Shown: positions 48,634 through 56,697, counted from the first letter of the stretch. The stretch: 64,000 nucleotides of DNA from Candidatus Obscuribacterales bacterium (GCA_019744775.1 JAIETZ010000002.1:558001-622000); one strand, 5' to 3'. Notes: generated from the letters alone by a model not told the origin. Numbers and translations: made by a program.

Positions 48634-49299
48634 CTACATTGTAAATCTGGATTTTTCTTCGTCAGTGTATGGTTTAAGTCTGACAGTGATTTTGCCGGAC
48701 TTATACAATCTAACGAATTCTTCCTGCAAAGCTTTGAGTTTCTTTTCCTCCTCATCCGTGTCGGAAAGAACATTGATCGTTATATGAGTGATCTCCTTTC
48801 CGGCTTCTTTACTGATGTTTTTCGACCTAATCTGAAGTGAATACGTTGGTTCTTCAGCCTCAGATTCTTCTCCTTCCGAACTCATGGCCTGCAAAACTGC
48901 AAGAAGATCCTCTACACTAACTTCATTCAGCGCTTTCGTATCAATAAACACCATCGCCAGTGTCATCAAAAGTGCACCGGTAAGGTCAGTGCGCTCACCG
49001 GATTCATCGATTGTTTTTTGTCCTTCGGCTGTTGGCACCCACTTACCCGCGGCATCTTGCTCTACTGGTATTGTCTGCACGCCGGCGGTCTCCATGATGC
49101 GTGACAACACTCTGATGTCTCGTTCTGCTGCGCGAACATAGCTCTCTTCACTCGAACGTACATTTACAACAATCTCCGGCGGATTCGGTCCGTCTTCAGT
49201 TTCGACCGTTAAGAAGAAACTATTGCAGGCAGAATTCCACAATTGAATGAGTTGCTTAGCGGCTTCCGATGCGGGTTGTGGTTGATCTTGGTTAGTCAT
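48634..49299 (-). CDS. hypothetical protein (221 aa)
   Basis: Unrecognised, strongly acidic. GAGG lies 7 bases before ATG 49299. Contains two beta-rich stretches (PEIVVNVRSSEESYVRA and ITHITINVLSDTDEE) around a central helix (ALLMTLAMVFIDTKAL) and an acidic linker. The C-terminus is basic (TVRLKPYTDEEKSRF). Confidence 0.72.
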   Translation of the reverse strand: MTNQDQPQPASEAAKQLIQLWNSACNSFFLTVETEDGPNPPEIVVNVRSSEESYVRAAERDIRVLSRIMETAGVQTIPVEQDAAGKWVPTAEGQKTIDESGERTDLTGALLMTLAMVFIDTKALNEVSVEDLLAVLQAMSSEGEESEAEEPTYSLQIRSKNISKEAGKEITHITINVLSDTDEEEKKLKALQEEFVRLYKSGKITVRLKPYTDEEKSRFTM

Positions 49300-49347
49300 G
49301 ATTTTTCCTCTGTTAATTGTTGATCTGTTTCTCAAGAAAAATGGGCG

Positions 49348-49860
49348 CTAAATTTCTGGAGGCAATTGGGGCATTACTACCAACCCGACTCGTGCGATGT
49401 TTTTGGAATCATCGACACCCAAGTGCGGGCTGCCTTCGAATGTCATTCCGAAGGTGGCAAGCATGCCTTCCAAGCTAACCTTCTCCATTTGCCCTGTCTT
49501 CATTGCGTACAGAATGGAGATATTCATTCTGTGGTCGCTAAACTTAGCGCCCAATTGTTCTTCCAAGAATTGGATTTCGTTACTCATGTCAGTCAACAAC
49601 AGCCTGTTTTTGAAACCGTGTTTGTTGATCAACATGTTCGCAATCTGCTCAAGTGGCATGCCTTGTCGCTGCAACTTCCGATTAGTCCAACCAGTAAGTG
49701 CAGTAATCTCCGGTGAAATCTCGAAGTCGACTTTTACAGGCATGCAGTAACTCTTCAGGATTTTTCTCTCTTTCAAATTGAGCATCGTCAATCCGACCTC
49801 AATCAGCCGACCTTCTTGGTGTTCGCAGTCGACTACGTTTGCGATATTGGAAAACTTCAT
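49348..49860 (-). CDS. DEDD-type 3'-5' exonuclease domain protein (170 aa)
   Basis: Resembles ERI-1/KapD-like members of the DnaQ fold: NVVDCEHQEGRLIEVGLTML carries the DxE first motif, ITALTGWTNRKL matches the family's ITGIT segment, and PHLGVDDSKNIARV has the His...DD of the last motif. The second acidic residue (in FLEEQLGAKFSDHR) is less clear. RNA or single-stranded DNA would be the substrate. GGAGG precedes ATG 49860, right after a stem-loop with TTTT. Confidence 0.78.
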   Translation of the reverse strand: MKFSNIANVVDCEHQEGRLIEVGLTMLNLKERKILKSYCMPVKVDFEISPEITALTGWTNRKLQRQGMPLEQIANMLINKHGFKNRLLLTDMSNEIQFLEEQLGAKFSDHRMNISILYAMKTGQMEKVSLEGMLATFGMTFEGSPHLGVDDSKNIARVGLVVMPQLPPEI

Positions 49861-49876
49861 CGATTTCACCTCCGTA

Positions 49877-49910
49877 GCAAAACAGAGACTCCTTTCGAAA
49901 GAAGTCTCTG
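49877..49910 (-). terminator. palindromic stem-loop before the exonuclease gene
   Basis: CAGAGACTTCTTTCGAAAGG then AGTCTCTG on the minus strand: 14 bp arms with one G-T pair, followed by TTTTGCTACGGAGG. The T-run runs straight into the next ribosome site. Confidence 0.7.
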
Positions 49911-49931
49911 TATGGGTTCGTTTATCGTCGA

Positions 49932-50258
49932 TTACTTACTATGCTGCTTCAGCAAATCGACTTCCTTTCCCGTGTTGTCCTTGCCTTCGTATTTGATCTC
50001 GACAAGCTCTGTCAGATCATCAAGAATGTACCAGCAAGGAGCATGATGCTCTGGAATAATCAGCACACAATTGTACTTTTCCTCCTTCTTGCGAGGATGT
50101 GTGACTGTCATGAACTCGTAATAGCAGGATGAATAATTCAGCTCGGTTCTGTCTGAATGTTTGACTCTCAGCTCGCGGCTGCAGTTATCCAGCTCTCCGA
50201 GTTCGGCATCCCTGAGCTTCTTCACTCTATCTACGACTTTCTGAAAAATGTATGCCAT
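49932..50258 (-). CDS. hypothetical protein (108 aa)
   Basis: Unrecognised. AGGAG lies about 11 bases before ATG 50258. Starts with a charged helix (IFQKVVDRVKKLRDAELGE), then a beta-rich domain (SSCYYEFMTVTHPRKKEEK, NCVLIIPEHHAPCWYILDD) with four Cys and two adjacent His. It may bind metal. Confidence 0.7.
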   Translation of the reverse strand: MAYIFQKVVDRVKKLRDAELGELDNCSRELRVKHSDRTELNYSSCYYEFMTVTHPRKKEEKYNCVLIIPEHHAPCWYILDDLTELVEIKYEGKDNTGKEVDLLKQHSK

Positions 50259-50278
50259 GTTTTTACACGCTCCTTTGA

Positions 50279-50470
50279 TTAATGTCCACCACTGCACGAC
50301 TGGTGTGACGGTCTGCCATAGCCGTTATAGTGCTGCATTATAGGCATCGAGCAGGAATTGCCGTTGCCGTCTCTGCGTGCACAATAAGAGCCGGTAGAAT
50401 GGGAGGGACGAAATTGCGGAATTAGCTCTTCCTGCTTCTTTGTTGAATCTTGTTTATCTTTCTTGCTCAT
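50279..50470 (-). CDS. small protein with Cys/Gly/His-rich tail (63 aa)
   Basis: Unrecognised. A Lys/Asp/Gln-rich N-terminal half (SKKDKQDSTKKQEEL) is followed by GSYCARRDGNGNSCSMP and ends GRPSHQSCSGGH. The charged leader plus Cys/Gly tail looks like a precursor peptide or small metal-binding protein. GAGG precedes ATG 50470. Composition recalls the gene at 19200. Confidence 0.65.
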   Translation of the reverse strand: MSKKDKQDSTKKQEELIPQFRPSHSTGSYCARRDGNGNSCSMPIMQHYNGYGRPSHQSCSGGH

Positions 50471-50497
50471 GGTCTTTTTCCTCACGTGTTTTCGGAG

Positions 50498-50806
50498 TTA
50501 TCGCTTCTCATAGATGGCGCACTTGCCTTCGTTGGCGCCAACGATTCCCCAAAATTTAAATTCTGTCGACGACGGCCGACGATAGGGTATTCCGGTTTTG
50601 TACATGTGAAACTCGATTGTTTCGTCTTTGAGAGTCTCCGTTGCATCGGGCACCGGCTGTTGTACCGTCACGGTCACGTTACAGCCCGTTGATCTCACCT
50701 CGACAACTCGAGAGCCTACCGGCACTTCAATGGAAGAAATTCGTAGAAACTCTTCCGTGAAACCGGTCGATGAAAATCCGTGTTCCTTTTCTACTATCAA
50801 TGGCAT
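50498..50806 (-). CDS. hypothetical beta-rich protein (102 aa)
   Basis: Unrecognised. GAGG lies 8 bases before ATG 50806. Alternating hydrophobic pattern (SSIEVPVGSRVVEVRSTG, NVTVTVQQPV) indicates a beta sandwich or barrel. No signal peptide. Only 17 bases follow the stop of the upstream gene. Confidence 0.7.
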   Translation of the reverse strand: MPLIVEKEHGFSSTGFTEEFLRISSIEVPVGSRVVEVRSTGCNVTVTVQQPVPDATETLKDETIEFHMYKTGIPYRRPSSTEFKFWGIVGANEGKCAIYEKR

Positions 50807-50823
50807 GTTGTTTACCTCACTGT

Positions 50824-51249
50824 TTACTCCAAATGTCCCCGCGGAGATCCTTCAATGCAAAGCACTCGGGGATCGGTCGACAGTAAATCGATGGCCTCGA
50901 GAGTGGCTCTGCACGCCCAGACATCGCCAATTTTGGATGAGACACTCAATCCCGGAATTTCCTTCGCGTCGAATTGTTCTTTCACTCTCATCAAAAATGG
51001 ATATTGTCGATTCGGATTTTCGCTACCCGCAATCTGGTGAGCCAAATACGCATCAACGTTACCGCCGAGTCGCTTCGCATCAAGAAATCTCTGTGTTACG
51101 TCTTCGACTTCGTCTGTTTCCTGAATTGCCGGCTCGATTTGATCGTCCTCATCGGCAGCATTTTGTATGATGTTCTGAATCGCACGGACAGCAACCGCGA
51201 CAGTGGTCACTCCAGCGACAATTAAAACTACGCCCAAAACTTTTATCAT
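50824..51249 (-). CDS. membrane-anchored protein with subtilase-prodomain-like region (141 aa)
   Basis: An N-terminal transmembrane helix (VLGVVLIVAGVTTVAVAV), an acidic linker, and a C-terminal ~80-residue domain with GLSVSSKIGDVWACRATLEA and DLLSTDPRVLCIEGSP. That order (strand, GD strand, helix, then 'DP-V-IEGS') resembles the I9-type prodomain of subtilisin-like proteases, but no protease domain is present. It might be a stand-alone inhibitor or chaperone. GAGG-type site before ATG 51249. Confidence 0.6.
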   Translation of the reverse strand: MIKVLGVVLIVAGVTTVAVAVRAIQNIIQNAADEDDQIEPAIQETDEVEDVTQRFLDAKRLGGNVDAYLAHQIAGSENPNRQYPFLMRVKEQFDAKEIPGLSVSSKIGDVWACRATLEAIDLLSTDPRVLCIEGSPRGHLE

Positions 51250-51279
51250 AGTAAATCCCTCGCCTTTTTCTGTGCCGAA

Positions 51280-51324
51280 GAGGCAAGCACGATGGTGTGT
51301 CATTCATGCCATCGAACTTGCCTC
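51280..51324 (-). promoter_or_regulatory. intergenic stem-loop upstream of the gene at 51249
   Basis: GAGGCAAG / CTTGCCTC (8 bp) and inner CGATGG / CCATCG (6 bp) with small internal loops, no T-tract after it. It lies just before the ribosome site. Confidence 0.55.
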
Positions 51325-51345
51325 TGCGATTAGTTGTTTTTCTAT

Positions 51346-51741
51346 TTATGCGCCATGCGCATCTGAAAGACGTTGCGCAAACAGGGCATTTGCCGCACTG
51401 CCAGCAACTACGCTTGAGGCGAGCAATTGCCAGAATTGTGTCGTCACCAACGCACCCGGAATAGCAGCAGCTGCAATGAGAACCATGAAGCTACCGACTG
51501 CCGCAAAAATCAGTGAATTACCGAGCATGCTCAGTCGTTTCTCAACACCAGATGCAGGCATCTTATACGGCGGATTCACTTGGGCAGATACTATCACCAG
51601 AAGAGCAACCACTGCTTGAACTGCGGCAAGCGATAGTGCCAGCGCTGCGATCGACAATGTCGACGAGCTAGAGTGCATGTGAACGAGATAAGCCTGCATA
51701 ACAAGTTGGCATGCGAACAGAATTGAATATACTTTTTTCAT
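51346..51741 (-). CDS. hypothetical membrane protein (131 aa)
   Basis: Unrecognised. GGAG lies 8 bases before ATG 51741. Four hydrophobic segments (YSILFACQLVMQAYLV, LSIAALALSLAAVQAVVALLVIV, SLIFAAVGSFMVLIAAAAI, LLASSVVAGSAANALF) cover most of the length. Confidence 0.73.
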   Translation of the reverse strand: MKKVYSILFACQLVMQAYLVHMHSSSSTLSIAALALSLAAVQAVVALLVIVSAQVNPPYKMPASGVEKRLSMLGNSLIFAAVGSFMVLIAAAAIPGALVTTQFWQLLASSVVAGSAANALFAQRLSDAHGA

Positions 51742-51808
51742 GCTGAAATCTCCAAGAAAATTAGTTTTCGACCCATATCGGAGAAGCAAAACCTCTCCTA
51801 ATCTCTAA

Positions 51809-52009
51809 TCAGCGACGTGTATTAACGTCGTATACATGCTTGGGGCACTTCATTACTTCTGCGGTCCATTCGTCCCACGGAAGATCGCAGTGCACACACG
51901 GACCTCCTTCTTCTTCAGCCTGGTGTAGTCCAGTTACAGCTCTTGCTACTGGGACCGGTTCACGTCTTGTAGTCGACTCACTTATTTCTAGTTTTCGATC
52001 TTCTGTCAT
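51809..52009 (-). CDS. small zinc-finger-like protein (66 aa)
   Basis: Unrecognised. A polar N-terminal half followed by PCVHCDLPWDEWTAE and KCPKHVYD, giving a C-x2-C ... C-x2-H set likely to bind zinc. ATG 52009 has only GGGG upstream. First gene after the hisS terminator. Confidence 0.62.
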   Translation of the reverse strand: MTEDRKLEISESTTRREPVPVARAVTGLHQAEEEGGPCVHCDLPWDEWTAEVMKCPKHVYDVNTRR

Positions 52010-52035
52010 TTGTTTGTCCCCACTTGGGTATTCGC

Positions 52036-52070
52036 TGAAAACAAAAGAGAGGACTCCACGAGGAGTCCTC
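52036..52070 (-). terminator. intrinsic terminator after hisS
   Basis: Perfect 9 bp stem GAGGACTCC / GGAGTCCTC (loop 4), followed on the minus strand by TCTTTTGTTTTC. Confidence 0.88.
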
Positions 52071-52078
52071 CCGTGAAC

Positions 52079-53362
52079 TTATGTCAGTTGATTGAGTTTC
52101 TTTGGCAAATCTGAGATCGGCACTGAGATCTGCAAACCTTTGATTCGCATGTCCTTCAGCGCAACCTCGTTGTTTGCCAATTCGTTTTCGCCTATGATCA
52201 CCGCCCATCTGCAGCCAAGCTTGTTAGCCTCCTGCAATTGCTTGGTGAAGGAGCGGCTCTTGGTTCCTGCAGCTGGAAACTCGAGGTCAGCAGAGATTCC
52301 TGCTTGACGCAACGATGTTGCAACCTGCAACGCTACGGCGACGTCCGTGCTAACAACAAAGACATCGACGTTTGTCGTAGGCGGCTCCTTAAGTAGCAGA
52401 AGCAACCTTTCCAGCCCAACAGCCCAGCCGACTGCAGGTGTTGGTGGTCCGCCAAGACTTTCGATGAGATTGTCATAGCGACCACCGGCTGCGATTGTGG
52501 ACTGAGCACCGAGGCGGCTGTCTTGCGAAACGATTTCGAAAACCGTCCGCGTGTAATAGTCCAGACCGCGTACTAGGCGTCTGTTGACTGCAAACGGGAC
52601 TTTCAGTTGAAGCAGAGCAAGTGTCAACGCATCCCATTGGCTGTCGCAATCAGCACACAGATAGCCGAGCGGACCCCGTACATCAATGAATTGCTCTTGA
52701 TCGGCTTGGACCTTGCAATCGAGCATGCGCAACGGATTGCGTTCGTATCTGTTATTGCAGTCTTCGCAAAGACTTGACAGACGATCACGCAACTTTTCTT
52801 TCAGCGCTTCACGATAGGCTGGGCGACATGCCGAACAACCAAGAGAGTTGATCTGCACTTCGAATTCAGCCACGCCTGCCTTCCTGAGGAAGTCGCAGGC
52901 GATGGCAATTGTTTCTGCGTCAAGCAATGGACTGGCACTACCGAAAGCTTCCAATCCGAGTTGATTGAATTGCCTGTAGCGGCCGGTTTGTACAGCTTCG
53001 TTGCGGAAGTATTGACCCATGTAGAACAGCTTTGTCGGAGGACGCAGCCTGTCCATTGCTGAGTTCAAAAACGCGCGCGCGGCTTGTGCAGTCCCTTCCG
53101 GACGCAAGGTAAGCGGGCGGTCTGCTTTGTCGACGAAGGTATACATTTCCTTGTTGACCACGTCGGAGCCTTCACCTGCCGTGCGGCAAAAGAGTTCTGT
53201 CTGTTCAAAAATCGGCAAGCGAATTTCCTTGTAGCCGGCAGACTTCAGTGTCGTGCGCGCAAGCTCTTCCAACTTTTGCCATTGTTCACTTTCAGCAGGC
53301 AGCACGTCGCGAGTTCCACGTGGCGGCTGCATGGAAATATTCTGTTTTTCTGGGTTAGTCAT
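52079..53362 (-). CDS. hisS: histidyl-tRNA synthetase
   Basis: Charges tRNA-His. Class II catalytic core: motif 1 region near PPRGTRDVLPAE, motif 2 in FRNEAVQTGRYRQFNQ, the HisRS-specific RGLDYYTRTVFE, and motif 3 in GWAVGLERLLLLL. C-terminal anticodon-binding domain (VDVFVVSTDVAVAL, then GTKSRSFTKQLQEANKLG). 427 aa, normal length. AGAGG precedes ATG 53362. It is followed by a terminator and by a series of unknown genes. Confidence 0.96.
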   Translation of the reverse strand: MTNPEKQNISMQPPRGTRDVLPAESEQWQKLEELARTTLKSAGYKEIRLPIFEQTELFCRTAGEGSDVVNKEMYTFVDKADRPLTLRPEGTAQAARAFLNSAMDRLRPPTKLFYMGQYFRNEAVQTGRYRQFNQLGLEAFGSASPLLDAETIAIACDFLRKAGVAEFEVQINSLGCSACRPAYREALKEKLRDRLSSLCEDCNNRYERNPLRMLDCKVQADQEQFIDVRGPLGYLCADCDSQWDALTLALLQLKVPFAVNRRLVRGLDYYTRTVFEIVSQDSRLGAQSTIAAGGRYDNLIESLGGPPTPAVGWAVGLERLLLLLKEPPTTNVDVFVVSTDVAVALQVATSLRQAGISADLEFPAAGTKSRSFTKQLQEANKLGCRWAVIIGENELANNEVALKDMRIKGLQISVPISDLPKKLNQLT

Positions 53363-53395
53363 TTCGGTTTCCTCTCAAAGAAGAAGTCGCAGAAT

Positions 53396-53474
53396 TGTCA
53401 CTCTGAGCAAAACGCAGTGAAGCGAAGAGTCTCGGCCGTTAAGGCGTGAGATTCTTCGCGGGGCTCAGAATGAC
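53396..53474. repeat. palindromic repeat family A, copy 6
   Basis: TGTCACTCTGAGC / GCTCAGAATGAC arms with an insertion (AAAACGCAGTG) in the left half and GAGATTCTTC on the right. Lies just upstream of hisS. Confidence 0.87.
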
Positions 53475-53720
53475 GTTCCGCGACGGGATTTCAGATAATT
53501 GCTATGCGAAGACGGCACAAAGTCAGACGGTAAACATGCCGTCGAAAATTGCCGTTAACGTAATCTGTGCTTTGCTTGCGCTTTAAGTAATGCTTCTTTT
53601 TAAAACCAATGTATTGGTGAATCTAACTTACACATTAATGTCCAAGGGATTTTCAAATAAACTATGTAAGTGGGGATTACACCACAACTTAGTCCTAGCG
53701 CTGTTCGCGCACCCCCTCTC

Positions 53721-53811
53721 TTTGTCATTCTGAGTCCGCAAAGCGGGCGAAGAATCTCGTAGCTTAAGTAACGAGATTCTTCGTCACGGCTGGGTCGCTC
53801 CTCAGGATGAC
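53721..53811. repeat. palindromic repeat family A, copy 7
   Basis: TTTGTCATTCTGAG / CTCAGGATGAC arms, inner GAAGAATCTCG / CGAGATTCTTC, with a longer right half (about 91 bp). Confidence 0.88.
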
Positions 53812-53822
53812 GCAACCACAAA

Positions 53823-53845
53823 GAGCGCATGCAATGCGCCCCTAC
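53823..53845 (-). repeat. repeat family B, copy 8 (inverted)
   Basis: Minus-strand GTAGGGGCGCATTGCATGCG then CTC; one change from consensus. Adjacent to family A copy 7 (11 bp gap). Confidence 0.88.
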
Positions 53846-53944
53846 GCCAAAGGATGACTATTCCAGAATTAACCACTTGGCTCGAACTTTTTGACTCGTT
53901 TTCCGTATTTACACTAGGAAGGCGTGAACACGGGGACAGTTGAC

Positions 53945-54265
53945 ATGTCTATACATGTTGTCTACACTAAAGTTGGGCGACTCGAATGGGATCCCTCCAA
54001 AGCAGAGAAAAACTTCCACACGCACGGCTATGAGTTCAGTATCTGCGAACAGTTGTTTCTGGGAGAATTCACAGATCAAGTTGATGACAAAAGAGATTAT
54101 GGCGAACAACGCCATATAGCCACAGGATCAGTTGCTTCCACGGTATTAGTAGCCGTATACACGCTGCGCAACGAGGGCAAAAGAATTATTTCCGTAAGGA
54201 GAGCCAACAGAAATGAAAGGAAAGGCTATTTCAAAAGAAAAACTCAAAAAGCTCAGTCGCTTTAG
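53945..54265 (+). CDS. brnT: BrnT-family toxin
   Basis: A RelE-fold ribonuclease toxin of the BrnT/DUF497 family. LEWDPSKAEKNFHTHGYEF is the family's N-terminal signature, followed by DKRDYGEQRHIATG and the C-terminal RIISVRRANRNERKGYF catalytic/basic stretch. 106 aa from ATG 53945; a GTG seven codons earlier with AGGA upstream is an alternative start. Overlaps brnA by 53 bases, as usual for this pair (toxin first). Confidence 0.93.
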   Translation: MSIHVVYTKVGRLEWDPSKAEKNFHTHGYEFSICEQLFLGEFTDQVDDKRDYGEQRHIATGSVASTVLVAVYTLRNEGKRIISVRRANRNERKGYFKRKTQKAQSL

Positions 54266-54548
54266 CACCAGAGCTTATGACCAGACACCCAGGCGTCGTC
54301 TACCGGACGTCAACTGGGACCTTGTTAAAGACATGACGGATGATGATATCGACTATTCGGATATTCCAGCAACTGACGAAGAATTTTGGGCGGATGCGGA
54401 ATTGATTGTGCCAGAGAACAAAGTTGCATTAGGCGTACGCTTTGATCGTGACGTCGTGGATTGGTTCAAAAAGCAAGGACCAGGCTACCAAACCCGCATG
54501 AATGCAGTGTTGCGCCTCTACATGCAACGCAAGAAAAAGAGGCGATAA
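54213..54548 (+). CDS. brnA: BrnA-family antitoxin
   Basis: Neutralises BrnT and represses the operon. The central DIDYSDIPATDEEFW motif binds the toxin, and the C-terminal FDRDVVDWFKKQGPGYQ and TRMNAVLRLYM form the ribbon-helix-helix-like DNA-binding end. 111 aa. GGAG lies about 11 bases before ATG 54213, within brnT. Ends one base before the end of the convergent wecB gene. Confidence 0.94.
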   Translation: MKGKAISKEKLKKLSRFSTRAYDQTPRRRLPDVNWDLVKDMTDDDIDYSDIPATDEEFWADAELIVPENKVALGVRFDRDVVDWFKKQGPGYQTRMNAVLRLYMQRKKKRR

Positions 54549-54549
54549 G

Positions 54550-55668
54550 CTATTCCAGATACTTCTCGATGGCTTCAACAATACGCTCAGATGCTTTGCC
54601 GTCCCCGAACGGGTTCACAACTGTCGACATAGTCTTGTAAGCACCGGCATCTTTCAGCAATGTGTTCGCGGCTTCAAAAATTCCTTCGCGGGTGACGCCG
54701 ACTAACTTGGACGAGCCGGCAGTAACTGCTTCGGGTCTCTCTGTATTCGTGCGCATGACGAGCACTGGCTTACCGAAAGTCGGTGCTTCTTCCTGGATGC
54801 CGCCGGAGTCGGTTAAGACGAAATGGCACTTCTGCAGAGCATAAACAAATGGCAAATAGTCCAAAGGCTCGATGAGAATCAATCTTGGATGATCTTTGAA
54901 AATCGGCTTGAATGAATCACGCACGACAGGATTTTTGTGAATGGCATAAAGCACTTGCACATCTTCATGCGCATCGGCAATTTGACGAAGAGCATGGGCA
55001 ATTTCTTCCATGCCAGTGCCCCAGTTTTCTCTGCGGTGGGCTGTTACCAAAAGCACTTTCTTGTTATCAAAATCCGCATTAGCGAAAAGATTCTTGTCGA
55101 CGAGATTACCGTTGAGACGAGATACTGTGTTTTTCAACGCATCAATAACAGTATTGCCAGTTAGGTAAACGTGATTGGTAATTCCTTCACGTCTTAAATT
55201 GTCTACTGCAAGTTGAGTAGGCGAGAAGTGTAAAGTCGCAAGACGTCCAACTTGTTGTCGCGCCATTTCTTCCGGAAATGGATTGTATCTATCGCCTGTG
55301 CGAAGACCTGCCTCAACGTGTCCGACAGGAATTTTCTGGTAGAAAGCAGCGAGTGACGCCGCCATCACCGTCACCGTGTCGCCTTGCACTAGCAACATAT
55401 CCGGCTTGGCTTCGGTCAACAATTTGTCGACACCAAGAATTACTTTCGATGTGAGCTCCGGCAATGTTTGCCCGTGTTGCATCAAATTCAAATCGTATTG
55501 TGGCTCAATCTCGAACCACTTCATCATCTGATCAAGCATTTCTCGATGCTGCGCCGTTGACACAACAATCGGCTCGACTTTCTTAGACGCCCGCAAAGCA
55601 TGGACAACCGGCGCCAGCTTTACAGCTTCCGGTCGAGTGCCAAAAACACACATTACGCGCTTTTTCAT
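54550..55668 (-). CDS. wecB: UDP-N-acetylglucosamine 2-epimerase (non-hydrolysing)
   Basis: Interconverts UDP-GlcNAc and UDP-ManNAc for cell-surface polysaccharides. GT-B fold: VFGTRPEAVKLAPVV at the N-terminus, VTAHRRENWGTGM in the middle, and TDSGGIQEEAPTFGKPVLV with RTNTERPEAV in the C-terminal domain are family signatures. 372 aa, normal length. ATG 55668 has only a weak AGGTG site. No ManNAc dehydrogenase or glycosyltransferase gene is adjacent. Confidence 0.96.
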   Translation of the reverse strand: MKKRVMCVFGTRPEAVKLAPVVHALRASKKVEPIVVSTAQHREMLDQMMKWFEIEPQYDLNLMQHGQTLPELTSKVILGVDKLLTEAKPDMLLVQGDTVTVMAASLAAFYQKIPVGHVEAGLRTGDRYNPFPEEMARQQVGRLATLHFSPTQLAVDNLRREGITNHVYLTGNTVIDALKNTVSRLNGNLVDKNLFANADFDNKKVLLVTAHRRENWGTGMEEIAHALRQIADAHEDVQVLYAIHKNPVVRDSFKPIFKDHPRLILIEPLDYLPFVYALQKCHFVLTDSGGIQEEAPTFGKPVLVMRTNTERPEAVTAGSSKLVGVTREGIFEAANTLLKDAGAYKTMSTVVNPFGDGKASERIVEAIEKYLE

Positions 55669-55764
55669 GGGTCGATTTTATCACCTCACAATCTTTAGCT
55701 TCGGCTCGTTGCTTGGAGTCCCGGCGTGGAATAAATAGATGAGAAACGACTTGTGTTTAATGTC

Positions 55765-56697
55765 ATGACTGATAAAGAAGCTGCACATAAGGACTACTAC
55801 TACACCCTTGGCGTCGGCCCTGATGCGACGTCCGAGGATATTCATGACGCCTATGAGCGGCTCTATCATAAATTCGGGCCCCATGTGACTTTGTCGGGTC
55901 AGGACCCGGAAATGATGCTTAAGACGTTTAAGGAAATTACCGAAGCCTACGAGATACTTATCAACCCCGAAAAGCGCAAACAGTTCGACAGTACGGGTTC
56001 CATCCATTCGTCGCGCTCGGATTTGCGGAAATTATGGGCACAATCCGCAGGACCCAAACCGAGCAGTGGTGGGTCTAAAGGCGAGTTGAAAATTGCCCGG
56101 GACACCACAGTCACTATTCCGATTACCTTGAAAGAAGCACTCAAGGGCACTCGCAAAGAGGTAACTCTTAAAGACTCGGTTGTTTGTGAAGATTGCAGCG
56201 GGTTGAAGCCGTTAGTCAGAATGCAATGCCCCAACTGCCACGGTATTGGATTTACCAGAGCCGATCGCAAAGAAGAAATCGACTTGCCTCCCGGCATGTA
56301 TCACGGAGTCGAGGTTCGAATTCCGGAAAGTGGCACACTGGATACTCAAAGCGGAAAACATGGCGATCTGGTCATCAAAATTGAACTCATTCCCCACCCG
56401 CAATTCAAAATTGTCGACAACAACCTAACCTGTACAATTCCGGTCACGCTGTTTGAAGCAATGTTGGGCGCAGATATTGAAGTGCCAACCGGAACAGGCA
56501 AGGTTGTCATGAAGATACAACCCTTATCGCAAAACGGAAGAGTTTATCGATTGCGTGGACTTGGTTTGGCAGGAGCCGATCAGTTAGTGACGATTGAAAT
56601 TCGCATTCCGGAAAAGCTAACCGCCGAAGAAAAATCACTTGTTCAAAGACTGGCGAATTCGTCAAAGATGGCGAACCCGCGCAAAGATATTTTGTAA
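55765..56697 (+). CDS. DnaJ-like protein with degenerate J domain (no HPD)
   Basis: 310 aa. The N-terminal ~70 residues have J-domain helices (DYYYTLGVGPDATSEDIHDA, then FKEITEAYEILINPEKRKQF), but the HPD triad that stimulates DnaK reads GPH at residues 38-40. A Gly/Ser-linker follows, then DnaJ C-terminal beta domains (TVTIPITLKEALKG, HGVEVRIPESGTL, LTCTIPVTLFEAMLGADIEV) with one CxxC pair of pairs (CEDCSG, CPNCHGIGF), i.e. half of the usual zinc finger. It is probably a client-binding protein that cannot drive DnaK. ATG 55765 has a weak site. Confidence 0.85.
   Translation: MTDKEAAHKDYYYTLGVGPDATSEDIHDAYERLYHKFGPHVTLSGQDPEMMLKTFKEITEAYEILINPEKRKQFDSTGSIHSSRSDLRKLWAQSAGPKPSSGGSKGELKIARDTTVTIPITLKEALKGTRKEVTLKDSVVCEDCSGLKPLVRMQCPNCHGIGFTRADRKEEIDLPPGMYHGVEVRIPESGTLDTQSGKHGDLVIKIELIPHPQFKIVDNNLTCTIPVTLFEAMLGADIEVPTGTGKVVMKIQPLSQNGRVYRLRGLGLAGADQLVTIEIRIPEKLTAEEKSLVQRLANSSKMANPRKDIL

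Larger units (their letters stand above)
53475..53944. other. intergenic region upstream of brnT with two repeats
   Basis: About 470 bp without a supported gene. It holds a GACGGCA/TGCCGTC hairpin (53511-53543), a family A copy (53721) and an inverted family B copy (53823). The promoters of hisS and brnT must be here; TTGACT at 53891 is a possible -35 for brnT without a convincing -10. Confidence 0.5.

Noticed and set aside
36000-52000. Prophage
   Set aside because: Many unknown small genes suggest it, but there is no integrase, terminase, portal, capsid, tail or lysis gene in the window and ordinary metabolic genes are interspersed.
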